Shown: positions 27,150 to 36,582, counted from the stretch's first letter. The stretch: DNA of 64,000 nucleotides from Variovorax paradoxus B4 (GCF_000463015.1 NC_022247.1:5703501-5767500); one strand, 5' to 3'. The notes: generated by a model not told the origin, from the letters alone. Made by a program: numbers and translations.

Positions 27150-28082
27150 ATGCTCGACCTCAACGACATCGCCATGTTCGTGCAGGTGGTGCGCCACGGC
27201 AGTTTTGCCGGGGCGGCGCGCCGGCTGGGCCTGCCGCCCAACACCGTGAGCCGGCGCATCCAGCAGCTCGAGGCGCAGCTGGGCACGCGGCTCATGCAGC
27301 GCTCCACCCGCAGGCTCACGCTGACCAGCGCGGGCCAGGCCTTTCACGAGCGCTGCGCGGGCGCGGTCGACGGGCTGGTCGAGGCCGGGCAGGAGCTGAT
27401 CACCGGCAGCCAGCAGCCCAGCGGCCTGGTGCGCGTGGCGGCGACGGCCGATTTCTTCGATTTCTTCCCGATGGAGTGGGTGGCCGATTTCCTGGCCGCG
27501 CACCCGCGGGTGCGCGTCGACTTCGTTCTGAGCGACGCCAGGGCCGACCTGATCGCCGAGCAGATCGACATCGCGTTCCGCGGCGGCGCGCTGCCCGACT
27601 CCGGCTACGTCGGCCGCAAGCTCCTGGGCGCCCGGACCGACGGCATGGTCGCGAGCCCCGCCTACATCGCCGCGCGCGGCGCGCCCGCCACGCTGCAGGA
27701 CCTGGCGGACCACGACTGCGTCACCTCGCCCCACCCGAGCGGCCGCACCCTCTGGCGCCTGGCCGGCCCCGGCGGCGCGGAAGAAGAAGTGCAGGTCGCG
27801 GGCCGCTTCAGCGGCAACACCGCGCAGGCGCTGCGCAAGGCCGCGCTCGCCGGCCTGGGCATCGCGCTGCTGCCGCCCACCATGGCCAGGCTCGACCTGG
27901 AGGCCGGCCGGCTGGTGCCGGTGCTGCCGCAGTACCAGCGCACCGGGCAGGGGCTGAGCGTGCTCTACCCGAGCCGCAAGCACCTGCCGCTGGCGGTGTC
28001 GGCGTTCATCGGGATGGTGATGGAGAAGCTCAGCGCGGTGGAGGCACTGCCGGAGATGTTGCGGGCCGACCGGATTTCGTGA
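27150..28082 (+). CDS. LysR-family transcriptional regulator
   Basis: 310 residues. The N-terminal winged HTH (about residues 1-60) reads LNDIAMFVQVVRHGSFAGAARRLG and NTVSRRIQQLE. The periplasmic-binding-like effector domain occupies residues 90-300. An AGAAGGA ribosome site precedes the ATG at 27150. It is divergent from DoxX-pirin and is their likely regulator. Confidence 0.9.
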   Translation: MLDLNDIAMFVQVVRHGSFAGAARRLGLPPNTVSRRIQQLEAQLGTRLMQRSTRRLTLTSAGQAFHERCAGAVDGLVEAGQELITGSQQPSGLVRVAATADFFDFFPMEWVADFLAAHPRVRVDFVLSDARADLIAEQIDIAFRGGALPDSGYVGRKLLGARTDGMVASPAYIAARGAPATLQDLADHDCVTSPHPSGRTLWRLAGPGGAEEEVQVAGRFSGNTAQALRKAALAGLGIALLPPTMARLDLEAGRLVPVLPQYQRTGQGLSVLYPSRKHLPLAVSAFIGMVMEKLSAVEALPEMLRADRIS

Positions 28083-28089
28083 CCCATGC

Positions 28090-28773
28090 TCAGCCGCGCG
28101 GGGCCGTGTTGCGCAGCGCGTGTCGAATGGTCGACAAGCCCCGCAGCAAATGCGCATCGAGCTCCTCGAGCATCGCGTTGAGGTCGTTGCCGATCGCCAG
28201 CTCGAGGAACAGGTGGTGGTTCTCCGCGAAGTCGGGCTTGGGCGCGTGGGTCAGGCGGCACACCGCAAAGCCGAGCTGGATCTTCTGCGTCATCTGGCGC
28301 CAGACGTCGAGCAGCAGCTGATTGCCGCAGCGCTCGTAGACCAGGCCGTGGAAGTGGGCCTCCGCCGCGCTCTCGCGATGCAGTTCGCTGCTGGAGGCCG
28401 CTTCGGCCAATGCCTCGTAGCGCGCGGTCATCTCGGCGCGAAAGGCTTCGTCGCGCTGCGGCCACAGGCGGATGAACGCCTGCCTTTCCATGATGCGGCG
28501 CACTTCGTACACGTCGCTCATGGTTTCCTCGCTGATGTCCGTCACGTAGGTGCCGGCGTAGGGCTTGTTCACGAGCAGGCCGGTTTCGATGAGCTCGCGG
28601 ATCGCTTCGCGCAGCAAGCCGCGGCTGACGCCGAACTGCATCGCGAAGTGGCTCTCGACCAGCTGCGTGCCGGGCGCGATCTTCCCGGTGAGGATGGCGT
28701 CGCGCAGGGTCTGCGCCACGTAGTCGCGCCGCGTGGCCGAGGGAGCGGGGGCGAAATCGGGGAGGGTCTTCAT
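28090..28773 (-). CDS. GntR-family regulator (FCD type) of the amino acid transport operon
   Basis: 227 residues. The HTH region is at about residues 15-80 (FGVSRGLLREAIRELIETG) followed by an FCD domain with HFHGLVYER and NHHLFLELA, possible metal-binding histidines. It is the last gene of the operon that starts at 32868. The strong palindrome at 32885-32899 in front of that operon is its likely operator. Confidence 0.85.
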   Translation of the reverse strand: MKTLPDFAPAPSATRRDYVAQTLRDAILTGKIAPGTQLVESHFAMQFGVSRGLLREAIRELIETGLLVNKPYAGTYVTDISEETMSDVYEVRRIMERQAFIRLWPQRDEAFRAEMTARYEALAEAASSSELHRESAAEAHFHGLVYERCGNQLLLDVWRQMTQKIQLGFAVCRLTHAPKPDFAENHHLFLELAIGNDLNAMLEELDAHLLRGLSTIRHALRNTAPRG

Positions 28774-28811
28774 CGCGGCGGGTCGGATGTCGGGGGCGTG
28801 GGCGGTGGACG

Positions 28812-29480
28812 TCAGTGGCTGCGCAAGGCGAGGCGTTTTTCGAGGCGGCTTGCCGCGTAGGCGCCAGGGTAGATGAGCACGAAGTACACCACGGCCACGG
28901 CCGTCAGGATTTCCAGCGGCCGATAGTAGGCGGCGCTCAGCGCGCGCCCCTGGTACATGAGTTCGTGCACCGCGATGACGGAAGCGATGGATGTGTTCTT
29001 CGCCAGCTCGATGCCGCGGTTGGTGAAAGCCGGCAGCATGCGCTTGAGCACCTGCGGCAGCACCACGCGGCGCAGCACCTGCACGCGCCGCATGCCCAGG
29101 GCGCGCGCACCCTCCCACTGGCCCGCCGGCAGCGAGGCGATGCCGCCGCGGAAGATCTCCGAGCAGTAGGCCGATGCGTTGAGCGAGAGCGCCAGCAGCG
29201 CCGCCACGTAGGGCGTGAGCTGCCAGCCCGTGAGGATCGGAAACGCGTAGAAGAACCACACCAGCTGGATCAGGATCGGGATGTTGCGGAACAGCTCCAT
29301 GTAGCCGCGCGTCGCGGTGCCCACGAGGCGGCTTTTCGACCGCGCGCCGAGCGCGACCAGGAGGCCGATCGCCATGGCCGAAGGAAAGGCGACGGCCCAC
29401 AGGCCGGCCGTGACGCCCACGCCCTTGAGCAGCACGGGCCAGTGCTGCAGCACGGCCGAGAAGTCCCAGGTGAAGTCCAT
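28812..29480 (-). CDS. Polar amino acid ABC transporter permease (HisM/GlnP type), subunit 2
   Basis: 222 residues with five helices. The N-terminal region has GVGVTAGLWAVAFPSAMAIG and the EAA loop reads GARALGMRRVQVLRRVVLPQ. It pairs with the similar permease encoded two bases upstream to form the channel for the receptor and ATPase of the same operon. Confidence 0.9.
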   Translation of the reverse strand: MDFTWDFSAVLQHWPVLLKGVGVTAGLWAVAFPSAMAIGLLVALGARSKSRLVGTATRGYMELFRNIPILIQLVWFFYAFPILTGWQLTPYVAALLALSLNASAYCSEIFRGGIASLPAGQWEGARALGMRRVQVLRRVVLPQVLKRMLPAFTNRGIELAKNTSIASVIAVHELMYQGRALSAAYYRPLEILTAVAVVYFVLIYPGAYAASRLEKRLALRSH

Positions 29481-29482
29481 CG

Positions 29483-30163
29483 TCAGTGTCCTGCAGCGCG
29501 GGTGGAAACGGCCAGGCGATGCTCGGCCATGCGCGCGAGCAGGCTCAGCGAGAACAGCGCCAGGAAGAAGATGGCCGCGACCACCGTGTACACCTCCAGC
29601 GGCCGGAAGGTGATCGAGTTGAGCTGCATGGCCTGGTAGAGCAGGTCGGAGTAGGCCAGCGTGGAGGCCAGCGCGGTGGTCTTGATGAGTTCGAACGAAC
29701 GCTCGATGAACGGCGGCAGCATGCGCGCGAGCGCCTGCGGCAGCACCACCCGGCGCAAGGCCTGGTGCGAGCGCATGCCGATGGCGCGCGCCGCTTCCCA
29801 CTGCCCGCGTTCGATCGACACCAGGCCGCCGCGGAACACCTCGGCGAAGAACGCGCCGGACTGCGTCGACAGCGCGATGACCGCCGCCGCGTACGGGTCC
29901 AGGCTCACGCCGATGAGCACCGGCAATGCGTAGAAGGCCCAGAAGAAGTGCACCAGCGGCGGCGTGTTGCGATAGAACTCGATGATCCACAGCGCGGGCC
30001 TGGCGAGCCACGCCCTGCCCGACAGCCGAAGGGCCGCGAGCACGACGCCGAACACCACGCCCAGCGCGATGGCGACGGCGGCGATCTTCATCGTGCCGAC
30101 AAAGCCCGCGAGCAGCATGTCGCGGTGCGACCAGACGCCGCTGAAGTCCCAGTCGTAGTTCAT
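29483..30163 (-). CDS. Polar amino acid ABC transporter permease (HisQ/GlnP type), subunit 1
   Basis: 226 residues, five helices, EAA loop AARAIGMRSHQALRRVVLPQ. It is about as long as its partner and similar in layout, and both begin with a W-D-F-S motif, suggesting an ancient duplication. Its ATG at 30163 follows the receptor gene by 34 bases. Confidence 0.9.
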   Translation of the reverse strand: MNYDWDFSGVWSHRDMLLAGFVGTMKIAAVAIALGVVFGVVLAALRLSGRAWLARPALWIIEFYRNTPPLVHFFWAFYALPVLIGVSLDPYAAAVIALSTQSGAFFAEVFRGGLVSIERGQWEAARAIGMRSHQALRRVVLPQALARMLPPFIERSFELIKTTALASTLAYSDLLYQAMQLNSITFRPLEVYTVVAAIFFLALFSLSLLARMAEHRLAVSTRAAGH

Positions 30164-30197
30164 TTGGCGCTCGCCCGGCCAGTTCGATCCGCTCGGC

Positions 30198-31049
30198 CTA
30201 TTGGCCGAGTGTTTCCTTCATCACGCCGGGCACGGTGGCCGGGTCGATGCCCTTGGTCTTGAGGTACTGGCCGTACAGTACCTGCGTCTGGCCCGATGCA
30301 TAGAGCTTGGCGATGATTCCGTCGAGCTGGTTGCGAAAGCCCGCGTCGGCCTCGCGGCGGATGCCCACGCTGGTCGGCAGCGCGACGACCGGCTGCGGCA
30401 CCTGCACCTTGCCCTTGCGGATCTTCGAATACGCGATGACCAGCGCCGGGTGGTAGAAGCCGATCGCGTCGACGCGGCCCGACATGAAGGCGGCCACGGT
30501 CTCGTCGGTGTTGGTGAAGCGCTCGATCTTCGCTTTCGGCAGCCGCGTGGTCAGGTCGCGGTCGGTGGCCGTGCCGAGCGCCACGCCGATGCGCACTTCG
30601 GGCTTGTCGAGGTCGGCCCAGTTCTTGGCGACGAGGCCTTCCTTCGCGAGCACGCCCTGCGCGTACCAGAGCAGCGGGCTGGCCGGGAAGTCGATCGCCT
30701 TCTTGCGCTCTTCGGTGGCGTCGAGCACGAACATGGCATCGATCTGTCCGGCCTGCAGCGCCGCCACGCTGTTGCCCCAGGTGGTCTCGACCGGCGTCAT
30801 CTTCACGCCCATCTCCTTGGCGACCTGTTCGCCGAGCATCACGCCGAGCCCGGTCCAGGTGCCGGAGGCCGGATCGCGGAAGTACCACGGGTCGCCGGGC
30901 GCGACGCCGATGCGCAGCTCGCCGCTCTGCTTGATCTTCTGCAGCGTGGCGGTCTGCGCGCCGGCGGCGAGGCTGCCGAGCGAGAGGGAGGCGGCGAGCG
31001 CAAGGGCGACGGCACGGCGCAGGCGCCGCAAGGGAGTGGTGGCGTTCAT
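30198..31049 (-). CDS. Polar amino acid ABC transporter substrate-binding protein (SBP_bac_3)
   Basis: 283 residues with a Sec signal peptide (about residues 1-31, ending LAAGAQ). The mature start KIKQSGELRIGVAPGDPW is typical of the family, as is YQ-type ligand-site segment VAALQAGQIDAMF. Class members bind amino acids or opines. Specificity is unknown; the aminotransferase-like gene directly upstream suggests an amino acid ligand. Confidence 0.9.
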   Translation of the reverse strand: MNATTPLRRLRRAVALALAASLSLGSLAAGAQTATLQKIKQSGELRIGVAPGDPWYFRDPASGTWTGLGVMLGEQVAKEMGVKMTPVETTWGNSVAALQAGQIDAMFVLDATEERKKAIDFPASPLLWYAQGVLAKEGLVAKNWADLDKPEVRIGVALGTATDRDLTTRLPKAKIERFTNTDETVAAFMSGRVDAIGFYHPALVIAYSKIRKGKVQVPQPVVALPTSVGIRREADAGFRNQLDGIIAKLYASGQTQVLYGQYLKTKGIDPATVPGVMKETLGQ

Positions 31050-31099
31050 GGGATGGGCTTTCCGTGGACTGAGGTTGAAGGGGGCAGGCGATGCGGTGT

Positions 31100-32053
31100 T
31101 CAGGCGGCCGCGGGCAGCGCGCCGTGGGCCTCGTTCGCGCTGGCGATGTAGGCGCGGTAGAGCGCGTCGAGCCGCTGCGTGAGCGGGCCGAGCGGCACCA
31201 GCGCGCGGCCGTCGACCGACGACACCGGCGTGAGGCCGGCCAGCGTGCCGGTGACGAAGGCCTCGTCGGCCGCGTAGACCTCGGCCAGCGTGAAGTCGCC
31301 TTCGTGCACCGGGATGCCCGCCTCGCGTGCGAGCCGCACCACGGTGGCGCGCGTGATGCCGTTGAAGCAGTAGCGCCCCGACGAGGTCCACAGCGCGCCG
31401 TTGCGCACCGCGAAGAAGTTGGTGGAGTTGCAGCTCGAGACGAAGCCGTTCGGATCGAGCATCAGCGCCTCGTCCGCGCCGGCCTGGATGGCCTGGATCA
31501 GGGCCTGGATCAGGTTGAGGCGGCTGTGCGAGTTGAGCCGCAGATCGAACACGTCCGGCCCGCTGCAGCGCAAGGTCGAGGTGAAGAGCTTCAGGCCGTT
31601 GCGCTTGGCCTCCGGCGTGACCACCTTGTGCTCGGCCACGCACACCACGGTGGCGCCGCCGATGATGAAGCGCGGGTCCTGGTTGGGCGTCTTCTTGACG
31701 CCGCGCGTGACCATGAGCCGTGCGTGCGCGCCGTCGCGCATGCCGTTGCGCAGGAAGGTGTCGACGACCACCTGCTTCGTCTGCGCCCGGGTCATGCCGA
31801 TGTCCAGCGCGATCGACTTCGCGCCCTCGTACATGCGGTCGATGTGGGCGTCGAAGGACACGATGCGGCCGTCGACCAGGCGCACGCCTTCCCACACGCC
31901 GTCGCCGCACACGTAGCCGGCGTCGAACACCGACACCACCGCCTGGTGGCGCGGCACGAACTGCCCGTTCACGTAGACGAGCACCGCGTCGTTGCGTGCA
32001 TCGGGGGCGTAGGCCTGGGAACTGGTCGTCGAGGGGGCGCTGTCGGCGTGCAT
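31100..32053 (-). CDS. Class IV aminotransferase-fold protein (IlvE/D-AAT type) apparently lacking the PLP lysine
   Basis: 317 residues of the fold-type IV PLP family. FDAGYVCGDGVWEGVRL, ARLMVTRG and GADEALMLDPNGFV match the branched-chain/D-amino acid aminotransferase group. In relatives I recall, the segment before GADEALMLD carries the Schiff-base lysine as SHSKLN or KSHSRLN. Here it reads RLNSHSRLN (residues 172-180), with Asn174 and Arg178 and no lysine anywhere after residue 155. The codons (AAC, CGC) are not single-base miscalls of AAG. The enzyme may be inactive, regulatory or mechanistically altered. It sits between the ATPase and receptor genes of the amino acid ABC operon. Confidence 0.75.
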   Translation of the reverse strand: MHADSAPSTTSSQAYAPDARNDAVLVYVNGQFVPRHQAVVSVFDAGYVCGDGVWEGVRLVDGRIVSFDAHIDRMYEGAKSIALDIGMTRAQTKQVVVDTFLRNGMRDGAHARLMVTRGVKKTPNQDPRFIIGGATVVCVAEHKVVTPEAKRNGLKLFTSTLRCSGPDVFDLRLNSHSRLNLIQALIQAIQAGADEALMLDPNGFVSSCNSTNFFAVRNGALWTSSGRYCFNGITRATVVRLAREAGIPVHEGDFTLAEVYAADEAFVTGTLAGLTPVSSVDGRALVPLGPLTQRLDALYRAYIASANEAHGALPAAA

Positions 32054-32085
32054 GAATGAGGGTCCTGCGGTGGTTCGCGTGGGGG

Positions 32086-32868
32086 TCAGAAGTGGAAGGC
32101 GGTGAAGCGCTCGATGAAGCGCTGCGTGCGCTCCTGCTTCGGGTGCTTGAGCACCTCGTCGGGCGTGCCGCTCTCGTGCAGCAGCCCGTCGGCGAGGAAC
32201 ACCACCTTGTTGGCGAAGTGGTAGGCAAAGCCGAGCTCGTGCGTCACGAGCAGCATGGTCCGGCCCTCGTCGGCCAGCGCGCGGATGGTGCCGAGCACCT
32301 CGCCGACCAGCTCGGGGTCGAGCGAGGAGGTCGGCTCGTCGAACAGCAGCACCTCGGGCTCCATGGCCAGCGCACGGGCGATGGCGACGCGCTGCTGCTG
32401 GCCGCCGGACAGGTGGCCCGGGTAGGCGGATGTCTTTTCCGCCAGGCCGACCTTGGCGATTTCGGCCATGGCGCGCTCGCGGGCCTGCGCCGCGGGCAGG
32501 CGCTTGACGGTCACCAGCCCCTCCATGACGTTCTGCAGCACCGTCATGTGCGGGAACAGGTTGAACTGCTGGAACACCATGCCGACCTGCTTGCGCACCT
32601 CGCTGAGTTCGCTCTCGCCATAGCGCAGGGTGTCGGAACCCGCCACGGGCCGGCCCACGGCGCGCCCCTTGAGGACCACCTGCCCGGCAGAGGGCATTTC
32701 CATGAAGTTGAGGCAGCGCAGCAGCGTGCTCTTGCCCGAGCCGCTCGAACCGATGATGGCGATGCGGTCGCCGGGCAGCACGTCGAGGTCGATGCCGCGC
32801 AGCACGTGGTGGCTGCCGAAGCGCTTGTGCAGGGCCTGGATGCGGAGAACGGGCGTGGCGGCTGTCAT
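32086..32868 (-). CDS. Polar amino acid ABC transporter ATP-binding protein (GlnQ type)
   Basis: 260 residues with Walker [11 protein letters not shown]-loop [14 protein letters not shown], signature LSGGQQQR, Walker [10 protein letters not shown] and the H-loop LVTHELGF. It energises the importer encoded downstream. The ATG at 32868 is preferred; the in-frame TTG at 32904 lies inside the operator region. First gene of the operon. Confidence 0.92.
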   Translation of the reverse strand: MTAATPVLRIQALHKRFGSHHVLRGIDLDVLPGDRIAIIGSSGSGKSTLLRCLNFMEMPSAGQVVLKGRAVGRPVAGSDTLRYGESELSEVRKQVGMVFQQFNLFPHMTVLQNVMEGLVTVKRLPAAQARERAMAEIAKVGLAEKTSAYPGHLSGGQQQRVAIARALAMEPEVLLFDEPTSSLDPELVGEVLGTIRALADEGRTMLLVTHELGFAYHFANKVVFLADGLLHESGTPDEVLKHPKQERTQRFIERFTAFHF

Positions 32869-32884
32869 GGCATGCGATGGTATT

Positions 32885-32907
32885 GATTGTCGGACAATCG
32901 ACAATCG
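32885..32907. promoter_or_regulatory. GntR-type operator of the amino acid ABC operon
   Basis: GATTGTCGGACAATC (32885-32899) is a 15-bp palindrome around a single central base, followed by a further half-site CGACAATC. It lies 17-39 bases upstream of the GlnQ-type start codon. The pattern matches the NtTGTC-GACAAtN style of FCD-type GntR operators, and a regulator of that type ends the operon. Confidence 0.65.
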
Positions 32908-33006
32908 GGAGTTCTACTATCCATGCAAGGTCCATGCCACGCGTCTCGCGGGGGCGCTCGTCAGCCGCGGCACGGCCGGTTCGCCCCTGCGGGAGAATCG
33001 CCCCCC

Positions 33007-33483
33007 ATGAAAATCGAAAAAGACACGGTCGTCACCCTCAAGTACAAGGTTGCCGACGCCCAGGGCAAGCTCATCGAAGCCAGCCCCGAGCCGATGGCCT
33101 ACCTACATGGCGGCTACGAGAACACGCTGCCCAAGATCGAGGAAGCGCTCGATGGCAAGGAAAAGGGCTTCCAGACCACGCTGAACCTGGCGCCCGAAGA
33201 CGCCTTCGGCCTGCGCGACGAGTCGCTGGTGCGCAGCATCCCCAAGACCGACTTTCCGCCGGGCGTGAAGGTGGGCGGGCAACTCGAGGGGCGGCTCGAC
33301 GACGGGAGCGAGCACCTCTTCACCGTGATGAAGATCAAGGGCCCGGTCGTGCTGCTCGACGGCAACCATCCGTGGGCGGGCAAGGCGCTGCGCTTCAGCC
33401 TCCAGGTGACGGACGTGCGCGCGGCGCTGCCGGTGGAAATCGAGCATCGGCACGTGCATGGTGCGCACGGGCACCATCACTGA
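33007..33483 (+). CDS. SlyD-like FKBP-type peptidyl-prolyl isomerase
   Basis: 158 residues. The FKBP domain is interrupted by an insert-in-flap domain (about residues 70-125) as in SlyD: LKYKVADAQGKLIEAS, LPKIEEALDGKEKG and PEDAFGLRDESLV are diagnostic. The C-terminal tail is His-rich (HRHVHGAHGHHH), suited to binding nickel or other metals. It is a cytoplasmic folding helper and possible metallochaperone. The ATG at 33007 gives the typical MKIEKDTVVTLKY start. It is divergent from the amino acid ABC operon. Confidence 0.9.
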   Translation: MKIEKDTVVTLKYKVADAQGKLIEASPEPMAYLHGGYENTLPKIEEALDGKEKGFQTTLNLAPEDAFGLRDESLVRSIPKTDFPPGVKVGGQLEGRLDDGSEHLFTVMKIKGPVVLLDGNHPWAGKALRFSLQVTDVRAALPVEIEHRHVHGAHGHHH

Positions 33484-33507
33484 CCAATCGGGTTCAGCGG
33501 CCTGGTT

Positions 33508-35118
33508 CTACTTCTTCTTTTTCCAGAACCGCGGCGCCTTCTCGATCCTGCCCAGCGCCTTGCAGCACGCCTTCGCGCCCGCCGCATGGCGCCCGCTGAA
33601 CCAGCCGACGGCAAACCATGCGCGGGCATCGCGCCCGGTGGCTTCGCGGTAGAGCGCGAGCGCGACGGCTTCGTCGTTGAATTCGCCCAGCGCGTCCTGC
33701 GCGGGGCGCAGCCGCTTCAGGTAGCGCCCGGCGGGCGATGACTTTTCATCTTCGTCATTCCCATCGGCGAACAACGGCGCCACGAATTCGGCCAGGTAGC
33801 GCAGGCGCTTGAGCCGCTTGCGCGTGCGGTGCTGGTCTTCGGTGGCCAGCGATTCGAAGCGGTGGCCGTCGCGCACTGCCTGTTCATGCAGGCGCTGCAG
33901 GCGCTTGCGCAGATGGCGGCGCGCCTCGCCGGCATTCAGCGGCGCCGGCGCTGACGGGGGCTGCCCGGCGCCTCCGGCATCGCCTTGTGGCGGCGCTTGC
34001 GCAGCGGTGGCCGCGGTGAAGCCGATCAGCGAAACCAGCACCGACTGGAACGCCGGCGAGCGCACGACCTCGCCGGGCGACGGCGCCCCGGCCGCCGCAT
34101 CGTCGCCAGCCAGCGGATCGAACTCCGGCGCACCCGCATCGCGCAGTTGCGGCTGCGCCAGCTTCACGACCTGCTCGCGGTCGCGCAGGGCGCCGAGCGC
34201 GCGGAAGGCCTCGACCAGCGGCGGCTCCCATTCGGCGCCGTTGAAAAGATCCGTGCGCTGGTCGAGCCCTGCCAGTTCGCGCAGCGCGGTGCGCAGGCGC
34301 CGGATGCCGATGCGCAGCTGGTGGATCTGTTCTTCATCCGTGCTGCCCGCGGCGATCTCGCTCGCGTTCGGCAGCATCTGCGCCAGGCAGGACGCGACCA
34401 CGGCCTGCTGGATGGCGCGGCCGTCGAGCTTTTCTTTCTCTTCGGCAAAGCGTGGCGTCTCGGCCTTCACGGCCGGAACCACATCGAGCTTCGCCAGCAG
34501 GCGCGCGCCGCGCTCGGCCTTGGACACGGTGCTGAACCACAGGCCGTGCTGCTGCGACCAGCGGCGCGCGAGCGCGACCAGGCCCCGCACGTCGCCGCGC
34601 TTGAGTTCGAGCTCCAGCTCGCACACGGGCGATTCGCGCTGCCCGGGCGTGCCCGCATGGGCGACGACCTTGCCGACATCGAGCGCCAGTTCCACCACGG
34701 CGGCACCGGCTCCGGTGGTGCGCACGTCGCGCGTGAGCCGCACGATGTCGGTGGACTGCCGCTCGACCAGCGGGGCGCCGCTCGCGGCCAGCACCTTGGC
34801 AAGCCGCTCGCCCACGGGCGTGCCCTGGTGGCGCTGCGGGTCGACGGCCGGCGCTGCACCGCCCGCCGCCGCGGCGCCAAGGTCGACGTTGTGTTCGAGC
34901 CGGTGCAGCGCGTTGTCGCCGGTGGCCTTGGCGGTCTGCACCCAGCGCCGCCCCTCCTTGCGCAGGCGCAGCACGATGCCCTGGGCGGCCAGCGCCTGGT
35001 CGGCGGTGTCGAAGTAGCGCGCCTGCAGGCGGGTGCGCACCACGGTGCCGCGCCGCATGGCGGCCTCGACGGCTTTCAGGCGCCCCGCGGGAATGTGAAA
35101 CTTGAACTCGATTTCCAT
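33508..35118 (-). CDS. CYTH and CHAD domain-containing protein
   Basis: About 536 residues. The N-terminal CYTH (triphosphate tunnel) domain begins with EIEFKFHI, the ExExK-type motif, and the C-terminal CHAD domain (about residues 260-530) is helical with many conserved His/Arg (IHQLRIGIRRLRTALRE, RTRKRLKRLRYLAEF). Such proteins handle or bind polyphosphate or triphosphates. The start at 35118 places the ExExK motif at the N-terminus; an ATG at 35127 would add three residues. The two domains are joined by an Ala/Pro-rich stretch. Confidence 0.9.
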   Translation of the reverse strand: MEIEFKFHIPAGRLKAVEAAMRRGTVVRTRLQARYFDTADQALAAQGIVLRLRKEGRRWVQTAKATGDNALHRLEHNVDLGAAAAGGAAPAVDPQRHQGTPVGERLAKVLAASGAPLVERQSTDIVRLTRDVRTTGAGAAVVELALDVGKVVAHAGTPGQRESPVCELELELKRGDVRGLVALARRWSQQHGLWFSTVSKAERGARLLAKLDVVPAVKAETPRFAEEKEKLDGRAIQQAVVASCLAQMLPNASEIAAGSTDEEQIHQLRIGIRRLRTALRELAGLDQRTDLFNGAEWEPPLVEAFRALGALRDREQVVKLAQPQLRDAGAPEFDPLAGDDAAAGAPSPGEVVRSPAFQSVLVSLIGFTAATAAQAPPQGDAGGAGQPPSAPAPLNAGEARRHLRKRLQRLHEQAVRDGHRFESLATEDQHRTRKRLKRLRYLAEFVAPLFADGNDEDEKSSPAGRYLKRLRPAQDALGEFNDEAVALALYREATGRDARAWFAVGWFSGRHAAGAKACCKALGRIEKAPRFWKKKK

Positions 35119-35202
35119 GGCGGCCATGATGCTCTGTCTTTCTCATTGCGCGCCATGCGAGCACTGTCGCTGCAATGGATAAGCAGCAGGAAGGCATGCA
35201 CC

Positions 35203-36573
35203 ATGACCACCCTCGACCCCACCGCTCTCCTGGCCGCCGGAGCCGCACAGTCGGCCAAGGCACTGGCCGCCAAACAGGTGAGCGCGGTGGAATTGTGCGA
35301 AGCCGCCATCGCCCGCATCGAGGCGCTCGATGGCACGCTCAACGCGGTGGTGGTGCGCGACTTCGACCGCGCGCGCTGCCAGGCCGCCGAAGCCGACGCG
35401 GCGCTCGCGCGCGGCGAGCGCCGGCCGCTGCTGGGCGTGCCGATGACGGTGAAGGAGGCTTTCAACGTTGCCGGCCTGCCGACCTGCTGGGGCCTGCCGC
35501 CGTTTCGCGATTTCGTGCCGCAGCAGGACGCCGTGGCCGTGCAGCGCCTCAAGGCGGCGGGCGCGGTGATTCTCGGCAAGACCAACGTGCCGCCCGCGCT
35601 GGCCGACTGGCAATGCGCCAATCCGGTGTACGGCCGCACCGTGCACCCGCTCGATGCGAAGCGCACGCCGGGCGGTTCGTCGGGCGGCGCCGCCGTGGCG
35701 GTGGCCACCGGCATGGTGGCGCTGGAGCTCGGCAGCGACCTGATGGGCTCGCTGCGTGTTCCCGCGAGCTTTTGCGGCGTGTACGCGCACAAGCCGAGCC
35801 ACGGCCTGCTGCCGACGCGCGGCTTCGCGTTTCCGGGCACCGAGGAGGTGCCGGCCGGGCTGCCCTCCGTGATCGGACCGATCGGCCATTGTGCGGACGA
35901 CCTCTCGCTGGCGCTCGATGTGCTGGCCGGACCTGACGCGGCCCATGTGGCGGAGGGACGCTTCGTGCTGCCTGCGCCGCGCCATGCGGCTGCGAAGGAC
36001 TGGCGCGTGCTCGTGGTCACCGCGCATCCGCAGGCCGTGGTGGCGGCCGATGTGCGCGCCGCCATCGAGGGCGCCGGGCAGCGGCTGGCGAAGGCGGGCG
36101 TCTCGGTGGCCCGAGCCTCGGACCTGCTGCCCGACCTGGCCGAAGTCGGCGACACCTACGGCCAGATCGTGCAGACCGTGCTCGCGCATGCCGAGCCCGG
36201 TGGCCGGTCGCCGATGCCGCTGCGCACCTGGTTCGACCTGCTGGCCGCGCGCACGCGTATTCGGGCGCAGCTGCGCACGCTGTTCACGCAATTCGAAGCG
36301 GTGCTGTGCCCGGCGGTGGGCTGCGCGGCCTTCGAGCATGTGGCCGAGCCCGATTTCGAGAAGCGCACGCTCACTGTCGATGAAAGGCCGACACCCTATG
36401 GCGCGCTGGGTGCCTGGGCCGGGCTCGCGAGCCTGGGCGGACTGCCCGCCACGGTCGCTCCCGCAGGCTTCACGGCCGACGGATTGCCGCTCGGCGTGCA
36501 GATCGTCGGCCCGTATTTCGAGGACCGCAGCACCCTCGCCCTGGCCAGCCTGCTGGCGGGAAGTGCCGCTTGA
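35203..36573 (+). CDS. Amidase (amidase signature family)
   Basis: 456 residues. The Ser-cisSer-Lys triad can be read from MTVKEAF (Lys), GGSSGGAA (cis-Ser) and GSLRVPA (nucleophile Ser; the usual GTDTGGS is GSDLMGS here). The family hydrolyses amide bonds of varied substrates and includes GatA, but no GatB or GatC gene is nearby, so a catabolic or detoxifying role is more likely. A GGAAGG ribosome site lies eight bases before the ATG at 35203. The stop is close to the VOC gene promoter. Confidence 0.88.
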   Translation: MTTLDPTALLAAGAAQSAKALAAKQVSAVELCEAAIARIEALDGTLNAVVVRDFDRARCQAAEADAALARGERRPLLGVPMTVKEAFNVAGLPTCWGLPPFRDFVPQQDAVAVQRLKAAGAVILGKTNVPPALADWQCANPVYGRTVHPLDAKRTPGGSSGGAAVAVATGMVALELGSDLMGSLRVPASFCGVYAHKPSHGLLPTRGFAFPGTEEVPAGLPSVIGPIGHCADDLSLALDVLAGPDAAHVAEGRFVLPAPRHAAAKDWRVLVVTAHPQAVVAADVRAAIEGAGQRLAKAGVSVARASDLLPDLAEVGDTYGQIVQTVLAHAEPGGRSPMPLRTWFDLLAARTRIRAQLRTLFTQFEAVLCPAVGCAAFEHVAEPDFEKRTLTVDERPTPYGALGAWAGLASLGGLPATVAPAGFTADGLPLGVQIVGPYFEDRSTLALASLLAGSAA

Positions 36574-36582
36574 AAAATAATG

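Noticed and set aside
33985..36573. Long amidase with an N-terminal extension from 33985
   Set aside because: The extension is antisense to the CYTH-CHAD gene. A good ribosome site supports the start at 35203.
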